A stretch of DNA of 64,000 nucleotides from Scedosporium boydii (taxonomy: Eukaryota; Ascomycota; Sordariomycetes; Microascales; Microascaceae). The DNA lies in contig NJFT01000120.1 of the NCBI GenBank assembly GCA_002221725.1, positions 52,796 to 116,795 on the forward strand. Reading direction: 5' to 3'. The notes beneath the pieces are model-generated. The model made no database searches and was not told the origin of the DNA. It saw only the letters and a program-made list of their open reading frames with translations. Made by a program: the position numbers and the translations under genes. Below, one piece after another: positions 13,746 through 24,191 of the stretch (positions are counted from its first letter, which is position 1; each line of letters starts with the position of its first letter).

Positions 13746-14514
13746 TCACAGACGACGACCACGGCGACCGCCCTTCCTGCGAGTGGAATCGGAGGGGGTA
13801 GGGGTGACGTCCTCGATACGGCCGATCTTCATGCCGGCACGGGCGAGGGCACGGAGAGCGGACTGAGCACCGGGGCCGGGGGTCTTGGTACCGGTACCTG
13901 TTACAGGTTGGATTAGCCATCTTGATCCATCTTTTTGCTTCGGTTCTTTCAATTGAGAGGGAGGGGGAAGGGGGTGAAAACGTACCACCAGTGGCTCGGA
14001 TCTTGATGTGGAGGGCAGTGATGCCGAGCTCCTTGCAGCGGGCAGCGACGTCCTGGGCAGCCAACATGGCAGCGTAGGGGGAGGACTCGTCACGATCGGC
14101 CTTGACCTTCATACCACCAGTGACTCGGCAGATGGTTTCACGGCCACTGGAATCACCCATGTTAGCCTATAAACCATTTTCTTCTTCTTCTTGTTTTTGA
14201 TTCTCTTTCTTCTTTGATATCGGTGTCGCGAAAAAGCGCCCAGAAGACGCTTCAGGTGGGTACGTACGTGAGATCGGTGACGTGGACGAAGGTATCGTTG
14301 AAGGAGGCGAAGATACGGGCGACGCCGAAGACGAGTTCACCTGTGGGCGGAGGGGTAAAAAGTTAGCGAGCACGGTTCTTCGCGGGTGGTTTCTCTGGAT
14401 CGCGGATTCGACGCCAGTATCGAGATGAAAATAAAAAAATCACATACCCTCGCGGACCTGGGGGCCCAAGGAGATGTTCTCCTGGGCGGGCTTCTGAGTC
14501 TTCTTGGGAGGCAT
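13746..14514 (-). CDS. rps14: 40S ribosomal protein S14 (uS11)
   Basis: The product is a small-subunit protein of the ribosomal platform that binds 18S rRNA near the decoding region. Four exons (14514-14448, 14340-14268, 14146-13986, 13897-13746) join cleanly to 150 residues, the exact usual length. The N-terminus [20 protein letters not shown], the central segment [18 protein letters not shown] and the basic tail [11 protein letters not shown] are all diagnostic. The third exon begins at the CAG before TGGCCGTG, giving VTDLTGRET. A Ser at that Thr position is more usual in relatives, as I remember them. The gene faces RPL7 across a short shared promoter, a sensible arrangement for two ribosomal protein genes that must be co-expressed. 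Confidence 0.98.
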
Positions 14515-14945
14515 TTTGTGTGATCTGGGGGGCTGATTGGGGATGTTGAGAGATGGAGAAGTGAAGATGAAAAAAAGATCGAAGATGTCGTGAGATGTAC
14601 CTTTTTTCGACTGACTTGGGGGTCCGCTCCACCTGGTGTGAGGGCTTGGGGCATTTCAGGATTTAGTGTGGGAGGCGGCAGAAAAGATGCTGCCCAATCG
14701 AAGAAGGCGGTGAGTCTGAAAAGTGGGGAGCATCCGTTAAGCCCTAAGTCCTAACAATTGTTTGCAGACCGCCAGAATTTCCCAGCGGTACGAGGGTACA
14801 TGGCAAAAAAATCTTTTTGAGACGTCCATTTCCACACACACTTAATTAGAGCTCTTGCTTCTCTTCTCCTTCTCTCTCCCTCTCTTATCCCATCCAACCT
14901 CCCATCGCCAACTTCACCCAACGCCGATAGCCCTCGCCCAACAAA
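14515..14945. promoter_or_regulatory. bidirectional RPS14-RPL7 promoter with telobox
   Basis: This is the 431-bp head-to-head interval between two ribosomal protein genes. AGCCCTAA (14740-14747) matches the ARCCCTAA telobox that Tbf1-type factors bind in several yeasts' ribosomal protein promoters, and it lies near the middle (about 225 bp from the RPS14 ATG, 200 bp from the RPL7 ATG). The RPL7 side has a long pyrimidine-rich stretch (14845-14890), common before fungal ribosomal protein starts. Sharing of the element is inference. Confidence 0.6.
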
Positions 14946-16621
14946 ATGGCTTCCGCCGCCACGTACGACCCCCTTTTCCCTTGATTGTTGATAAATCGCC
15001 TGGATGGCATAGTTCGCTCGAGTCCGAATAATTGCAGATTGCGTGGTCCTCTCGCTGAAAGCCAATTGAGCCTTCCACCATTTTCTCTCTCTCTCCGACT
15101 CGGTCTGAGAGAGATGAAGATGGAGGAAGCATGGCCGCCAGCTCGATCCCTCCTGCTCCTCTCCCTCAAGCTCTGCATCGCCTGAGAATTGGCCCTGCTG
15201 TTTGAGAGATGTGGAGTGGGGTGTTGGGGATGAAGATTTTGTGTGTGGCTTCGGCTACCATCTTCGCCCTTAAATCCATTGCCGCTGAGGATGGCTTTTC
15301 CTTAGAGACCTGAAAATGGCCTACTAAGCCATCTAGAGGCGCGCAATACTTTCTTGGAGCACGAAATGCGTGCAGCCCAAGGTGTTGTTGGATGAGAATT
15401 TTCGCTAAACAAAGGATGGGTCATGTCCTTGACATGCTACTCTCTAACGAGAACACATCTTGTTTGCGCTGCTCTCACCGATAAAATATATCTCGAGTTA
15501 GCCAAAGCAGAGAATGTCGCACAAGCTACAATTCTCGCGCCGGCGCTCTGCTCCATACCGCGGTATGTTGGGACTACTTGCTAATCTGGCTTTTTTTGCT
15601 TCCCCGTGTACAGGACTGTCCCCACCCGTGACGATATCCTCGTCCCTGAGACTCTCCTCAAGAAGAGGAAGAGCCAGGAGAAGGCCCGCGCCGAGCGTGC
15701 TGCCGATATCGAGCAGCAGAAGAAGGTGTGTCAATATCTTTTCGTCTTGTTCATTTTACGGAGGTGGTGATTATGATGCATAACAAACCCATCAACTAGA
15801 CAGTAGTCTATGCTGTTGATACAATTTAACCTTCTTTCGGGTCTGACACTATACCATTGGAATGGGATTTATATTTTGGATGTTTGTTTTTCAACTGGGT
15901 ACTCCAGCTTGCTAACATCTTTATGTCAATCAGGCCAACAAAGAGAAGCGTGCCCAGATCTTCAAGCGTGCTGAGAAGTACGTTCAGGAGTACCGCCAGG
16001 CTGAGCAGGAGAAGCTCCGCCTCGCCCGTGTCGCCAAGGATGGTGATGCCGCCTACATCCCTGCTGAGGCCAAGCTCATCTTCGTCATCCGCATCAAGGG
16101 GTAAGATTATATCCCACCAACAACTCTTTTACTTCGAGCTCCTTCTAACAACTCGCAATAGTGTCTCCAAGGTCCCCCCCAAGCCCCGCAAGGTCCTACA
16201 GCTTCTCCGTCTTCTCCAGATCAACAACGGTGTCTTCATCCGCGTCACCAAGGCCACCTCTGAGATGATCAAGCTTGTCGAGCCCTGGGTTGCCTACGGT
16301 TACCCCAACCTCAAGACCGTCAAGGACCTCATCTACAAGCGTGGTTACGGTAAGGTCAACAAGCAGCGCATCGCCCTCACCGACAACTCCATCATTGAGG
16401 AGAACCTCGGCAAGTACGGCATTGTCTGCATGGAGGACCTCATCCACGAGATCTACACCGTCGGCCCCAACTTCAAGCAGGCCTCCAACTTCCTCTGGCC
16501 CTTCAAGCTCAGCAACCCCAACGGCGGCTTCAGGACCCGCAAGTTCAAGCACTGGATCGAGGGTGGTGACCTTGGTAACCGTGAGGAGAAGATTAACGCT
16601 CTCATCCGACAAATGAACTAG
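14946..16621 (+). CDS. rpl7: 60S ribosomal protein L7 (uL30)
   Basis: The product is a large-subunit ribosomal protein that contacts 25S rRNA and the 5S rRNA region. Four exons (14946-14962, 15614-15725, 15934-16100, 16162-16621) give 251 residues, normal for fungi. The start MASAATTVPTRDD comes from a 17-nt first exon. The basic N-terminal helix ([20 protein letters not shown]) is followed by the L30-like core ([20 protein letters not shown]) and the terminus [13 protein letters not shown]. Intron 1 (14963-15613) is 651 bp, very long for this genome. Intron 2 (15726-15933) holds a candidate box C/D snoRNA. Yeast RPL7 genes also host snoRNAs in introns, so a guide RNA here is plausible. Confidence 0.98.
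15765..15855 (+). ncRNA. candidate box C/D snoRNA in RPL7 intron 2
   Basis: Box C-like ATGATGC (15773-15779; consensus RTGATGA) and box D CTGA (15843-15846) are about 65 bases apart inside RPL7 intron 2. A C'-like GTTGATA (15815-15821) follows a perfect hairpin TAGAC-AGTA-GTCTA. Flanks can pair as a terminal stem: GGTG/GTG before box C with CAC and TACC after box D. The bases ending in box D read TCTTTCGGGTC, an 11-base complement to GACCCGAAAGA, a very conserved LSU rRNA segment, with a 13/14 match if extended. The U18 snoRNA family targets this region, as I recall. The box D +5 rule would place the methyl group on the G of CCCG, not on a site I know to be modified, so the exact role is uncertain. 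Confidence 0.5.
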
Positions 16622-17084
16622 AGAGTTATGAAAAAAAAGCAAAAATCAATAGTTTATCTTCTTCATACGTGCTTATGACTTTAGCATGGGGGCAGGGCAT
16701 CGGCGTTTGACGTAAATTAAAACAGGGCAAACTCTTTTTTATGACACAAAAATCGTTGAATGTCCCATTATGATCGTCCAAGTGCATGTGTGTATCTGCT
16801 TATTGCGTATGTGTTCTGTGTTTGTTCATTAGACTGTGTATGTGACTGCGCTCCATGCGTGAAGAGGGGCAATGCGAGTTTCTGATGAACATAACCTCTG
16901 CCCTCGTTGAAATCATTAGGCCTCATGATGCAATGGGGATGTGTCTATATGTGACGGTAATGTAATGTACATTCAAACCCTCGTGTTCCAGCTCTTGGAA
17001 AGTATCCATGGAGGGGTAAGACGCCAAACCAAGAGGGGTGGGCATGAAAAAGAGTAGGCTCATGAGAAACGATGAGAGGCCAGA
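16622..17084. other. convergent 3' intergenic region
   Basis: This is the tail-to-tail interval between RPL7 and ISA2, holding their 3' UTRs. I see no gene or notable repeat. Confidence 0.7.
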
Positions 17085-17820
17085 CTATAACTTGATGCTG
17101 AAGCTGCTGCCACATCCGCAGCTGTTTTCCGCCAAGGGATTATCAGTGACCTCAAATCTAGACCCAATAAGTTCCTGGATGTAGTCAACTTTGCTTCCCT
17201 GCAGCGACATGAGAGACGCCTCATCGATGACGATCTTGGGACCATCAAGGGACTTGTCAACGTCCGCGGCATCGTCCTCGACGAAGCGAAACACACACTC
17301 GTCTTCCTCCAGGCCGGACAAGTCGGCTATGGAGTCATTGGTGGTGAGGTACTGGAAGCCGTGGCAGCCGCCGCTTTGGACCTTGATCCTCAGGGCAAAG
17401 CCCGGATCATTGCTGGATTTCATGATCTGGGAGAGCCTCTGCGAAAGGGAAACTTTGTCAGGAACAATTGAGAGAGAGGTTGAGCGTTGGGAGTTCAGGG
17501 AAACATACCTGTGCGGCGCTGGGCGTTATCTCGAGAAGCATCTCCTTGCCATCGTCATCTTGTCGAGGTTCTGTGAGGGATATCGTTTTCCGTCGCGGGC
17601 TCGAGGTTGAGAAGCGTTGAGTTTGGAATGAGAGTCTCTCTCGTCTCTTTGAGAGCTGATGAGATGGCCGTATGCCTTGAGTAATGTTTGTTTGTGTGAG
17701 AGGAACGGCGCTGAATGACTGCGTGGATAAAGGGCGGATGTTGTGAGAGAGATGTGTGGTGACTGGTCTCATTGCTCCCGATGCGCTGGAGCGCGAAGCA
17801 ATACAGCGGACTGTGGCCAT
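17085..17820 (-). CDS. ISA2: mitochondrial iron-sulfur assembly protein Isa2
   Basis: This is an A-type (HesB/IscA) carrier of the mitochondrial matrix. The family works late in [4Fe-4S] assembly with Isa1 and Iba57 for aconitase-type and lipoyl-synthase-type enzymes. Two exons (17820-17509 and 17438-17085) separated by a 70-bp phase-0 intron give 221 residues. The first about 75 residues are rich in Arg, Ser and Thr and poor in acidic residues, as in a matrix presequence. The three conserved cysteines are visible: SGGCHGF (C129) and SCGCGSSF (C211, C213). VQSGGCHGFQY favours Isa2 over Isa1, though I cannot align to prove it. The gene is divergent from eIF3c with 587 bp between the starts. 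Confidence 0.92.
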
Positions 17821-18407
17821 GGCTGTGTTTGTCCACCTGCTCTTTGAAGTCTTTGAACTCTTCAGTGACGGGGTTGTCTGGCTTCAGCACTGGCGTTGGT
17901 AAAGGTCCGAAAAGTAAACAGCAGCCATCAAGATACTTTGTTCAGTTTGGGGGTTTAGTCAGGGTGGAACTGAGAGAAAGAGCGAGGGATCAAGTCAATG
18001 GCTCTCTCATTCCACGACGTCAGCAAGAAAGAAACTGCCACTGGAAAGATTTGAATTGTCAGCGTGTGGAGCAGCAGCCGACGAACTTTTTTCGCCTCCC
18101 GCCAGGTGGCACGTTGACTTGGCAGGTGTCCGGCTCATCATCGGCAGCCTTTTTGTGGGCCCCTCAAAACACCCCGTCTGCACACAGGCACACACATGAA
18201 AGCCCTCCCCACCAAATTTTACCGATTTTTTGCTTGACCCCTCCAGGCAAGATTTCCAGGTCGCCGCCCAGAACTCAGAACAGGGCCAAAGGAAAAACCT
18301 TTTGACTTCGAGGCGAGAGTTCTTTTTCCCCGAAATTCTCGACAACACACCATCAACGAACGTCGATTTTCATTCCGTTTCAACCTTTTTGCGACCCCAC
18401 GCCCAAG
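17821..18407. promoter_or_regulatory. divergent ISA2-eIF3c promoter region
   Basis: This is the 587-bp interval between two divergent starts. The eIF3c side has C- and T-rich stretches typical of highly expressed fungal genes. I recognise no defined factor site. Confidence 0.5.
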
Positions 18408-21093
18408 ATGTCGCGATTTTTCCGAGGTCATGACGATAGTTCCAGCGACTCCTCGTCCGAAGAGGAAGATCTCTACTCCGAAGAGGAGGAGCTAGAGCAG
18501 CAGGAGGAAGAAGAGTCATCCGAGGAGGAATCTTCCGAGGAAGAAGAGGAGGAGGAGAGTTCAGATGAAAGTGATGGCGAGGAGGCGAAGAAGGGTGCCT
18601 CCCGTTTCTTGGTTGGCGATGAATCGGAGAGCGAGGAGAGTGAGGGCGAGGCTCGAAAAGTTCTAAGTGCCAAGGATAAGCGGTTCGAGGAGCTTGAGGG
18701 AATCATCAAACTTATTGAGAATGCGAAGAAGATTGATGACTGGGGTTCCATCGCGACAGGTAAGGATCCTGATGAAGCCCATCTGAGAAATGCTATTTGC
18801 GAAGAAGAAGAAGAAGAAGAGTGCTAACGTGTTTGTCTCGTTTTCAGAATACGACAAACTGAACCGGCAAGTCGTGAAGCTCCAAGAGGCTGGAAAGGCC
18901 CCCAAGACGTACATCCGAGCGGTTGCTGAACTCGAGGACTACATGAACGAGACCATCGCGAAGCAAAAGGTCACTCCCAAGAAGATGAACGCCACTAGCG
19001 CCCGTGGATTGAACGCCGTCAAGCAGAAGATCCGAAAGCAGAACAAGGAGTACCAGGCGCAAGTTGATGCGTACAGGGCCGATAATGATGCGTTTATGGA
19101 GTCTGAGGAGGAGCAGGAGGTGAAGCCCGTGGTCAAGAAGTTCAAGGCTGTTCAGCTCTTGGACGAGACTGCCGAGGTTACCGACGAGGAGGCCGGCTTC
19201 GCCCCTGTCGACAGGCGTGGCAAGGCCGTCCAGTACACTCCCGAGAGCATCTTCAAGCACCTCCGAGGCATCATGGAGAGCCGTGGCAAGAAGAACACCG
19301 ATCGGTTGGAGCAGATCAAGGTGATGGAGAAGCTTCTCGAGATCGCCAACACTCCTTACCAGAAGATCCGTGTCCTCCTTACCATCGTCTCCACCAGGTT
19401 CGATCTCGGCTCCGGTGCCGCCACCTCTATGCCTCTGGAGCACTGGAAGGCCGCCGAGAAGGAACTCTCGCTCCTTCTTACGGTGTTGGGTGAGAGCCCC
19501 GACTACGTTGTCGTAGAGAACGCCGAGGAGTGGGATGACGATGAGAAGCCCCCTACGCTCAAGGAGGGCGAGAAGTACATCAAGGTTCCCGGAAGCATTG
19601 TCTCGTATATTGAGAGGCTTGACGATGAGCTCGTCCGGTCGCTCCAGAGCATCGATCCCCACACTTCGGAGTACATCGAGCGACTCCAGGATGAGGGTGA
19701 CCTTTACAACATTATCTTCCGCGGCATGCTCTACTACGAGACCATTCGCAAGGATGAGTCTCTCAATGTTCCTCAAGACAGTGTCAACCGTATTGTCATG
19801 AGGCGGTTGGAGCACGTCTACTTCAAGCCTGCCCAGGTTGTCAAGATTATTGAGGACAATTCTTGGGCTGCCGCTGGCAAGGATGTCGAGTCTACCATCA
19901 CCCCCAGGGCCCAAGTTGCCGACCCTACCGATCTCGTCCAAGTGCTTTCCAACTACCTCTTCAACAACAGCGAGGGTATCATCAGGGCGCGCGCCATGCT
20001 GTGCCACGTCTACTTCCTCGCCCTCCATGGTGACTACTACAAGGCGAGGGATATGTCTCTCATGTCCCATCTCCAGGAGACCATCCCCAACTTCGACATC
20101 CAGACCCAAATCCTCTACAACCGAACCATCGTACAAGTCGGTCTCTGCGCTTTCCGCAAGGGACTCGTGTACGATGCTCAGAACACTCTCCAGGAGGTCT
20201 GCGGAAGCGGACGGCAGAAGGAGTTCCTTGCCCAGGGTGTCATCATCCAGAGGCACAGCCAGATCTCTCCCGAGCAGGAGAAGCTCGAGAAGCAGAGGCA
20301 ACTGCCCTTCCACATGCACATCAACTTGGAGCTTCTAGAATGCGTCTACCTCACGTGCAGCATGCTTCTTGAAATTCCCCTCCTCGCCCAGACCGGCTCC
20401 TCTCCCGATATAAGGAAGCGAGTCATTAGCAAGACGTACCGCCGCATGCTCGAGTACCACGAGCGCCAAATCTTCACGGGCCCTCCCGAGAACACCCGCG
20501 ACCACGTCATGCAGGCGTCCAAGGCGCTCGCGGCGGGCGAGTGGAAGAAGGCCATCACCTTCATCCACAACATCAAGATCTGGGACCTGATGCCGAACAC
20601 GGACGACATCAAGGCCATGCTCGCCAAGCAGATCCAAGAGGAAGGTCTCCGGACCTACCTCTTCACGTACGCGCCCTTCTACGACACCCTCTCCGTATCC
20701 ACGCTCAGCGATATGTTCGAGCTAGACGGCGCCAAGGTATCCGCCGTAGTGATGAAGATGATGAGCCACGAGGAGCTCTCCGCGTCTCTCGATAACACCG
20801 CCTCCACCATCATCTTCCACAAGGGCGTCGAGCTCAGCAGGCTCCAGGGTCTCTCGCTCGCGCTGTCCGACAAGGCCAGCGCCCTCATCGAGACCAACGA
20901 GAGGACCCTCGAGCAGAGGACGCAAGGGTCGGCCAACGCCTTCGAGAGGCAAGGCGGTCGCGGCGGAAGGGGTGGCGCCAGGCAGGGACAAAGGACGGGA
21001 CGCGGCGGGGCCCGGACGGGCGGACATACGCAGCGCCAGGCGGGCGGTACGCAGTTTACTGGTGGAGCGTTGGGCGCGGCGGTACGAGGATGA
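18408..21093 (+). CDS. nip1: translation initiation factor eIF3 subunit c
   Basis: The product is a core subunit of eIF3, which binds the 40S subunit and connects eIF1 and eIF5 in the cytoplasmic pre-initiation complex. Two exons (18408-18759, 18848-21093) join in phase 1 to 865 residues, the family's normal size. The N-terminus ([20 protein letters not shown]) and its long Ser/Glu-rich acidic tract are hallmarks of Nip1. Next comes the conserved [20 protein letters not shown], then an alpha-helical body with [14 protein letters not shown], and a C-terminal PCI domain (about residues 600-780, with [20 protein letters not shown]). The end is an RGG-rich tail. The intron contains a short GAA run. 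Codon use is strongly C-ending, as expected for a highly expressed gene. Confidence 0.97.
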
Positions 21094-22033
21094 AAGAAAA
21101 AGCTTTGATGAACGAATGGTATAAAGAAAATGCAAGAAATTGGGGTATAACGAAGGGAGGAAAAATGGATGCCTTGGTTTTTTCTTTTTAAATGTCTTTT
21201 TACTACTATTGACCTCTCTCTCTCACTTTTCATCGTTTCCTGTTTTTTCCCTTTTTCTTTCTTTTTATCATGCCTTGCATTGGGTTCGGTGGTTCGTTCC
21301 AAGAGGGAGCTTCGTATAAACTCGATGTGATTGCCTGGCCTGTTTTTAGGTAGTTCGGAATAAAGCGGATAACTATAATGTATGGTCTCTCTCTCTACGT
21401 TTTGGCGTAATAGAGTCGTAGGCATCGTGACAATAGTCGAGCGTAGAGTGCCAGTTCATGTCCTGCCCTCAAACCTATGAAGCCTAAGACTAAGAGCTAA
21501 GAGCGAGGTCGATCTACTGGTCGTATGCAATCCCTGGCGCTGCAGCGGCACTCCGCCGACTGAAGCTAAACAGTGTCCCCACAGTCGATATCACACTTCT
21601 AAAGACATGGAAGGAGAGCGCCCTCTTCACAGCGACTCTCTTTTACGTGATGCTTGAAGCTGATGTATTCCAAGTCCATGGCGTTTGTCGTGAAGACCCA
21701 AGCCTCATGCACCTCGCTGACGTAAACGGACCCCCGAATTAATAATCGGCTTAGACAGCTTTTTTCCTACGACAGTCGTCCGCTTGTTTCGGGAAGCATG
21801 GATCGCTGATGGTGTGCGGGACTTGGATTTAGTTCATGTCAAAACGGCTGCGGATGGGATACGAGGGAATACGATCTAACGCAGGGTTCATCGAGTAAAA
21901 GGCGATGAATGGGTGGCGGAGAACTCGGCGCGTCATGTCCCATCTTGAGCTTTGAACGACATCCGCTTGCTCACCACGGGCCCGCCAAGTATCTACTTGT
22001 AGCTTTCCCAAATCCTCACCGTAGAATCAAAGC
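21094..22033. other. intergenic region
   Basis: This holds the eIF3c 3' UTR, including a T-rich segment (21170-21270), and the promoter of the hemerythrin gene. I see no supported gene. Confidence 0.65.
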
Positions 22034-22911
22034 ATGGCTTTTCGCGCGGGGCGGCTTGTGACTAGGAGCTTAAATTCGAGCCTCTTGCCCTCTCCCCGTT
22101 GGCTGAGCATTCCTCCCAAATTCACGCTTCCTCTTGGCGGTGTTTCTGTGAGAAGAACCCGATACCTCGTCTCTCCCGCCGTGAGGGCTACGAATACGAA
22201 CCTTTCGCCTTTGGCAGTATCGTTGAGAAACATGTCTACCTCTGCCCAGCCGGACGGGCGTAATGGAGTTGGTGATGATGAGACGGGACATGGGATGACT
22301 TCTGAGGAGTTCAGCACTTATAATGCCTTCTCAGAGAAGATGAACAATTTTGTATGCCTTCCCACCTCTCCCCTTTGCCCTTGCATCCTCAATAAGACAA
22401 GGAAATTTACTAACACAGCGGAAAACGAACCCCACGAAAGCACGAGTACTTCCGCACAGAATGGAAATCGTTCCAAACCGCCTGCCAAGACAAACGCCCA
22501 CTAACAGGCACCAGCAAAGACCGCTTCCTCACGCGCGCCATCCAGTTCTGCCGGAGACTCCAGATGCACCACCACATCGAGGAAGCGTACGTCTTCCCCG
22601 TCCTAGCGCAAAAGATGCCCGAGTTCCGCGCCGAGCTGGGTATCGACGAAGACGGCGAGAGGAAAAGCGGCAAGGCGGAGCTCTTGACGCAGCATGAGGC
22701 CATCCACGAGGGGCTGGTCGGGTTCGAAGCGTATGTGAGGGCTTGTCGGGATGGGAAGGAGGAGCTGGATTGGGAGGTGTTGAGGGGGAAGATGGAGTCG
22801 TGGGGGGATGTGCTATGGAGGCATTTGGATGAGGAAGTACATACGTTGCGGGCGGAGAATATGAAGAAGTATTGGAGCATTGAGGAGATGTGGGAAATCT
22901 TGAGTTTTTGA
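22034..22911 (+). CDS. hemerythrin (HHE) domain protein, probably mitochondrial
   Basis: Two exons (22034-22351 and 22441-22911) join in phase 0 across an 89-bp intron, giving 262 residues. The acceptor is the AAAG before CACGAGTAC, because the earlier CACAG would shift the frame. The C-terminal half is a hemerythrin-like four-helix bundle with metal-ligand motifs HEYF, MHHHIEEAYVFP (about residue 148), TQHEAIHE and WRHLDEEVHTL. Such domains bind a di-iron centre and O2 or NO, but the role of fungal members is poorly known. The first about 60 residues (MAFRAGRLVTRSLNSSLLPS) are Arg/Ser-rich with no acid residues, as in a mitochondrial presequence. The targeting is inference. The gene is convergent with PEX11. 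Confidence 0.85.
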
Positions 22912-23303
22912 GGGTTACGAGTTGACTGTGATTGCAAAAGAAGATGATCAAAGTATATACGTTCCATCTCCAAGCTAATCTATGTACATTAAAAACCTAA
23001 TCCCCAGCTTTAAAAAACAATCTAAAACAGACAGAGACAAAAAGGGGAGAGTTGTGAAGGCTGACATGAGACCCAACCCAAAAATTATATCCCAAAATAC
23101 CTAACCAGCCCATTGTTATCGAGCCAGCTAGGTGACTCCAAACGAAAACAGCACATCCCACAATCGAGTTAATCCAGACCAAGCAAGGAAAAACATTTGA
23201 AAATGAAAAAGAGACGAGTGCTCCTTGTTCCACATGTCTCTCATGAGAGAGACACGTCGCAAATTCTCACTCACCCTCACCGAAATCCACATCAACATCC
23301 AAC
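22912..23303. other. convergent 3' region with short hairpin
   Basis: This lies tail to tail between the hemerythrin gene and PEX11. It contains the hairpin GTCTCTC-ATGA-GAGAGAC at 23236-23253, in the PEX11 3' UTR direction. No gene is seen. Confidence 0.6.
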
Positions 23304-24191
23304 TTAAGCAGTAGCCTTCCAGAGTTGACGAATCTGGATGAGGCCAGGAATGGTGGCCAACACACCAATCATGGTATCATTCACGAAGCCCTTATCCATA
23401 CTCCAATGCACCGTCAAAGGCGCCCAGGCCAAGTTCCTCGCGACGGACCTATTCCAGTTGGCCCTCCACTCCTGGTGCTCGGCGGTGGTGATATCGCCCG
23501 TCTCTTTGCGCACCTTCTCGATGACCAGCCTTCCAAGCTCGACACCGACGGTCACCGCCCAGAAGCGGACACTCCACTGCATAGCCTTGAACTGCGTAGC
23601 GGGCGTCCAGTCAATGATGTTCTTCTGGGCGAGGAAAGCGCCGTTCTCGAGAACCTGGAACGCAATGCCCCCAATGAGCTTCGTCCAGGCGATGACGCGG
23701 TCGATGCGCTCCTCCTTGCCAGCGGCGCCGGCGGTCTTGTCGCCGCGACGGATGGCGATCTCCTTGCGGATGAGCTGCTTCAGAGCCATGTACATCCCCA
23801 ACAGGCCCCAAAGCCGCATGAACGTACGGACGTCGGTAAGGAGGCTATAGATGGCCCTAAGGCTAGCCGCGGCCCTCAAGGCCGTAGCATTCTTCGAGGG
23901 CACGACGGCGACGGCGGCGAGGGCCTTTGCGGACTCGAGGGGCACGAGGGAGAGGAGGCGGCGCGCATGCTGCTCGATGGTGCCGTCGGTGGCGGAGTCG
24001 ATGAGGGAGGCGCCGAGGCGGGAGGCGTAGCCGACGAAGAGGAGGACGGTGTCGATGCCGGAGGGGGTCTCGAGGCAGCGGTTGAGGTGGGAGAGGAAGG
24101 CGTCGATGTTGGAGGGGGTGAGGGCGAGGATTAGGCTGAGGGGTAGCTTTTTGGCCTTGGAGGGCGCGGAGCTCTTGTCTGGGGAGGTCAT
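23304..24191 (-). CDS. pex11: peroxisomal membrane proliferation protein Pex11
   Basis: This is a peroxisomal membrane protein that elongates and divides peroxisomes. The single exon encodes 295 residues from ATG 24191, chosen because MTSPDKSSAPSKAKKLPLSL is a credible N-terminus and upstream codons lie in AT-rich non-coding-like DNA. Family features include the N-terminal amphipathic region (NIDAFLSHLNRCLETPSGID), the central LRAAASLRAIYSLLTDVRTF with MRLWGLLGMY, and a C-terminal hydrophobic stretch near WAPLTVHWSMDKGFVNDTMI. The length suits the longer filamentous-fungal Pex11 group. No neighbour suggests a shared peroxisomal pathway. Confidence 0.88.
   Translation of the reverse strand: MTSPDKSSAPSKAKKLPLSLILALTPSNIDAFLSHLNRCLETPSGIDTVLLFVGYASRLGASLIDSATDGTIEQHARRLLSLVPLESAKALAAVAVVPSKNATALRAAASLRAIYSLLTDVRTFMRLWGLLGMYMALKQLIRKEIAIRRGDKTAGAAGKEERIDRVIAWTKLIGGIAFQVLENGAFLAQKNIIDWTPATQFKAMQWSVRFWAVTVGVELGRLVIEKVRKETGDITTAEHQEWRANWNRSVARNLAWAPLTVHWSMDKGFVNDTMIGVLATIPGLIQIRQLWKATA

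Noticed and set aside
14975..15070. Second possible box C/D RNA in RPL7 intron 1 (TTGATAA ... CTGA with an 8-bp stem including two wobble pairs)
   Set aside because: Box C is only 5 of 7 and the best rRNA match (CGAGAGGA, 8 bases of the sarcin-ricin region) falls where I know of no methylation. Too weak to list.
18844..20319. 491-codon open frame antisense to eIF3c
   Set aside because: A mirror of the strong C-ending codon bias of eIF3c. The sense frame is certain and the antisense product has no family features. The antisense frame over RPL7 (16196-16642) is rejected for the same reason.
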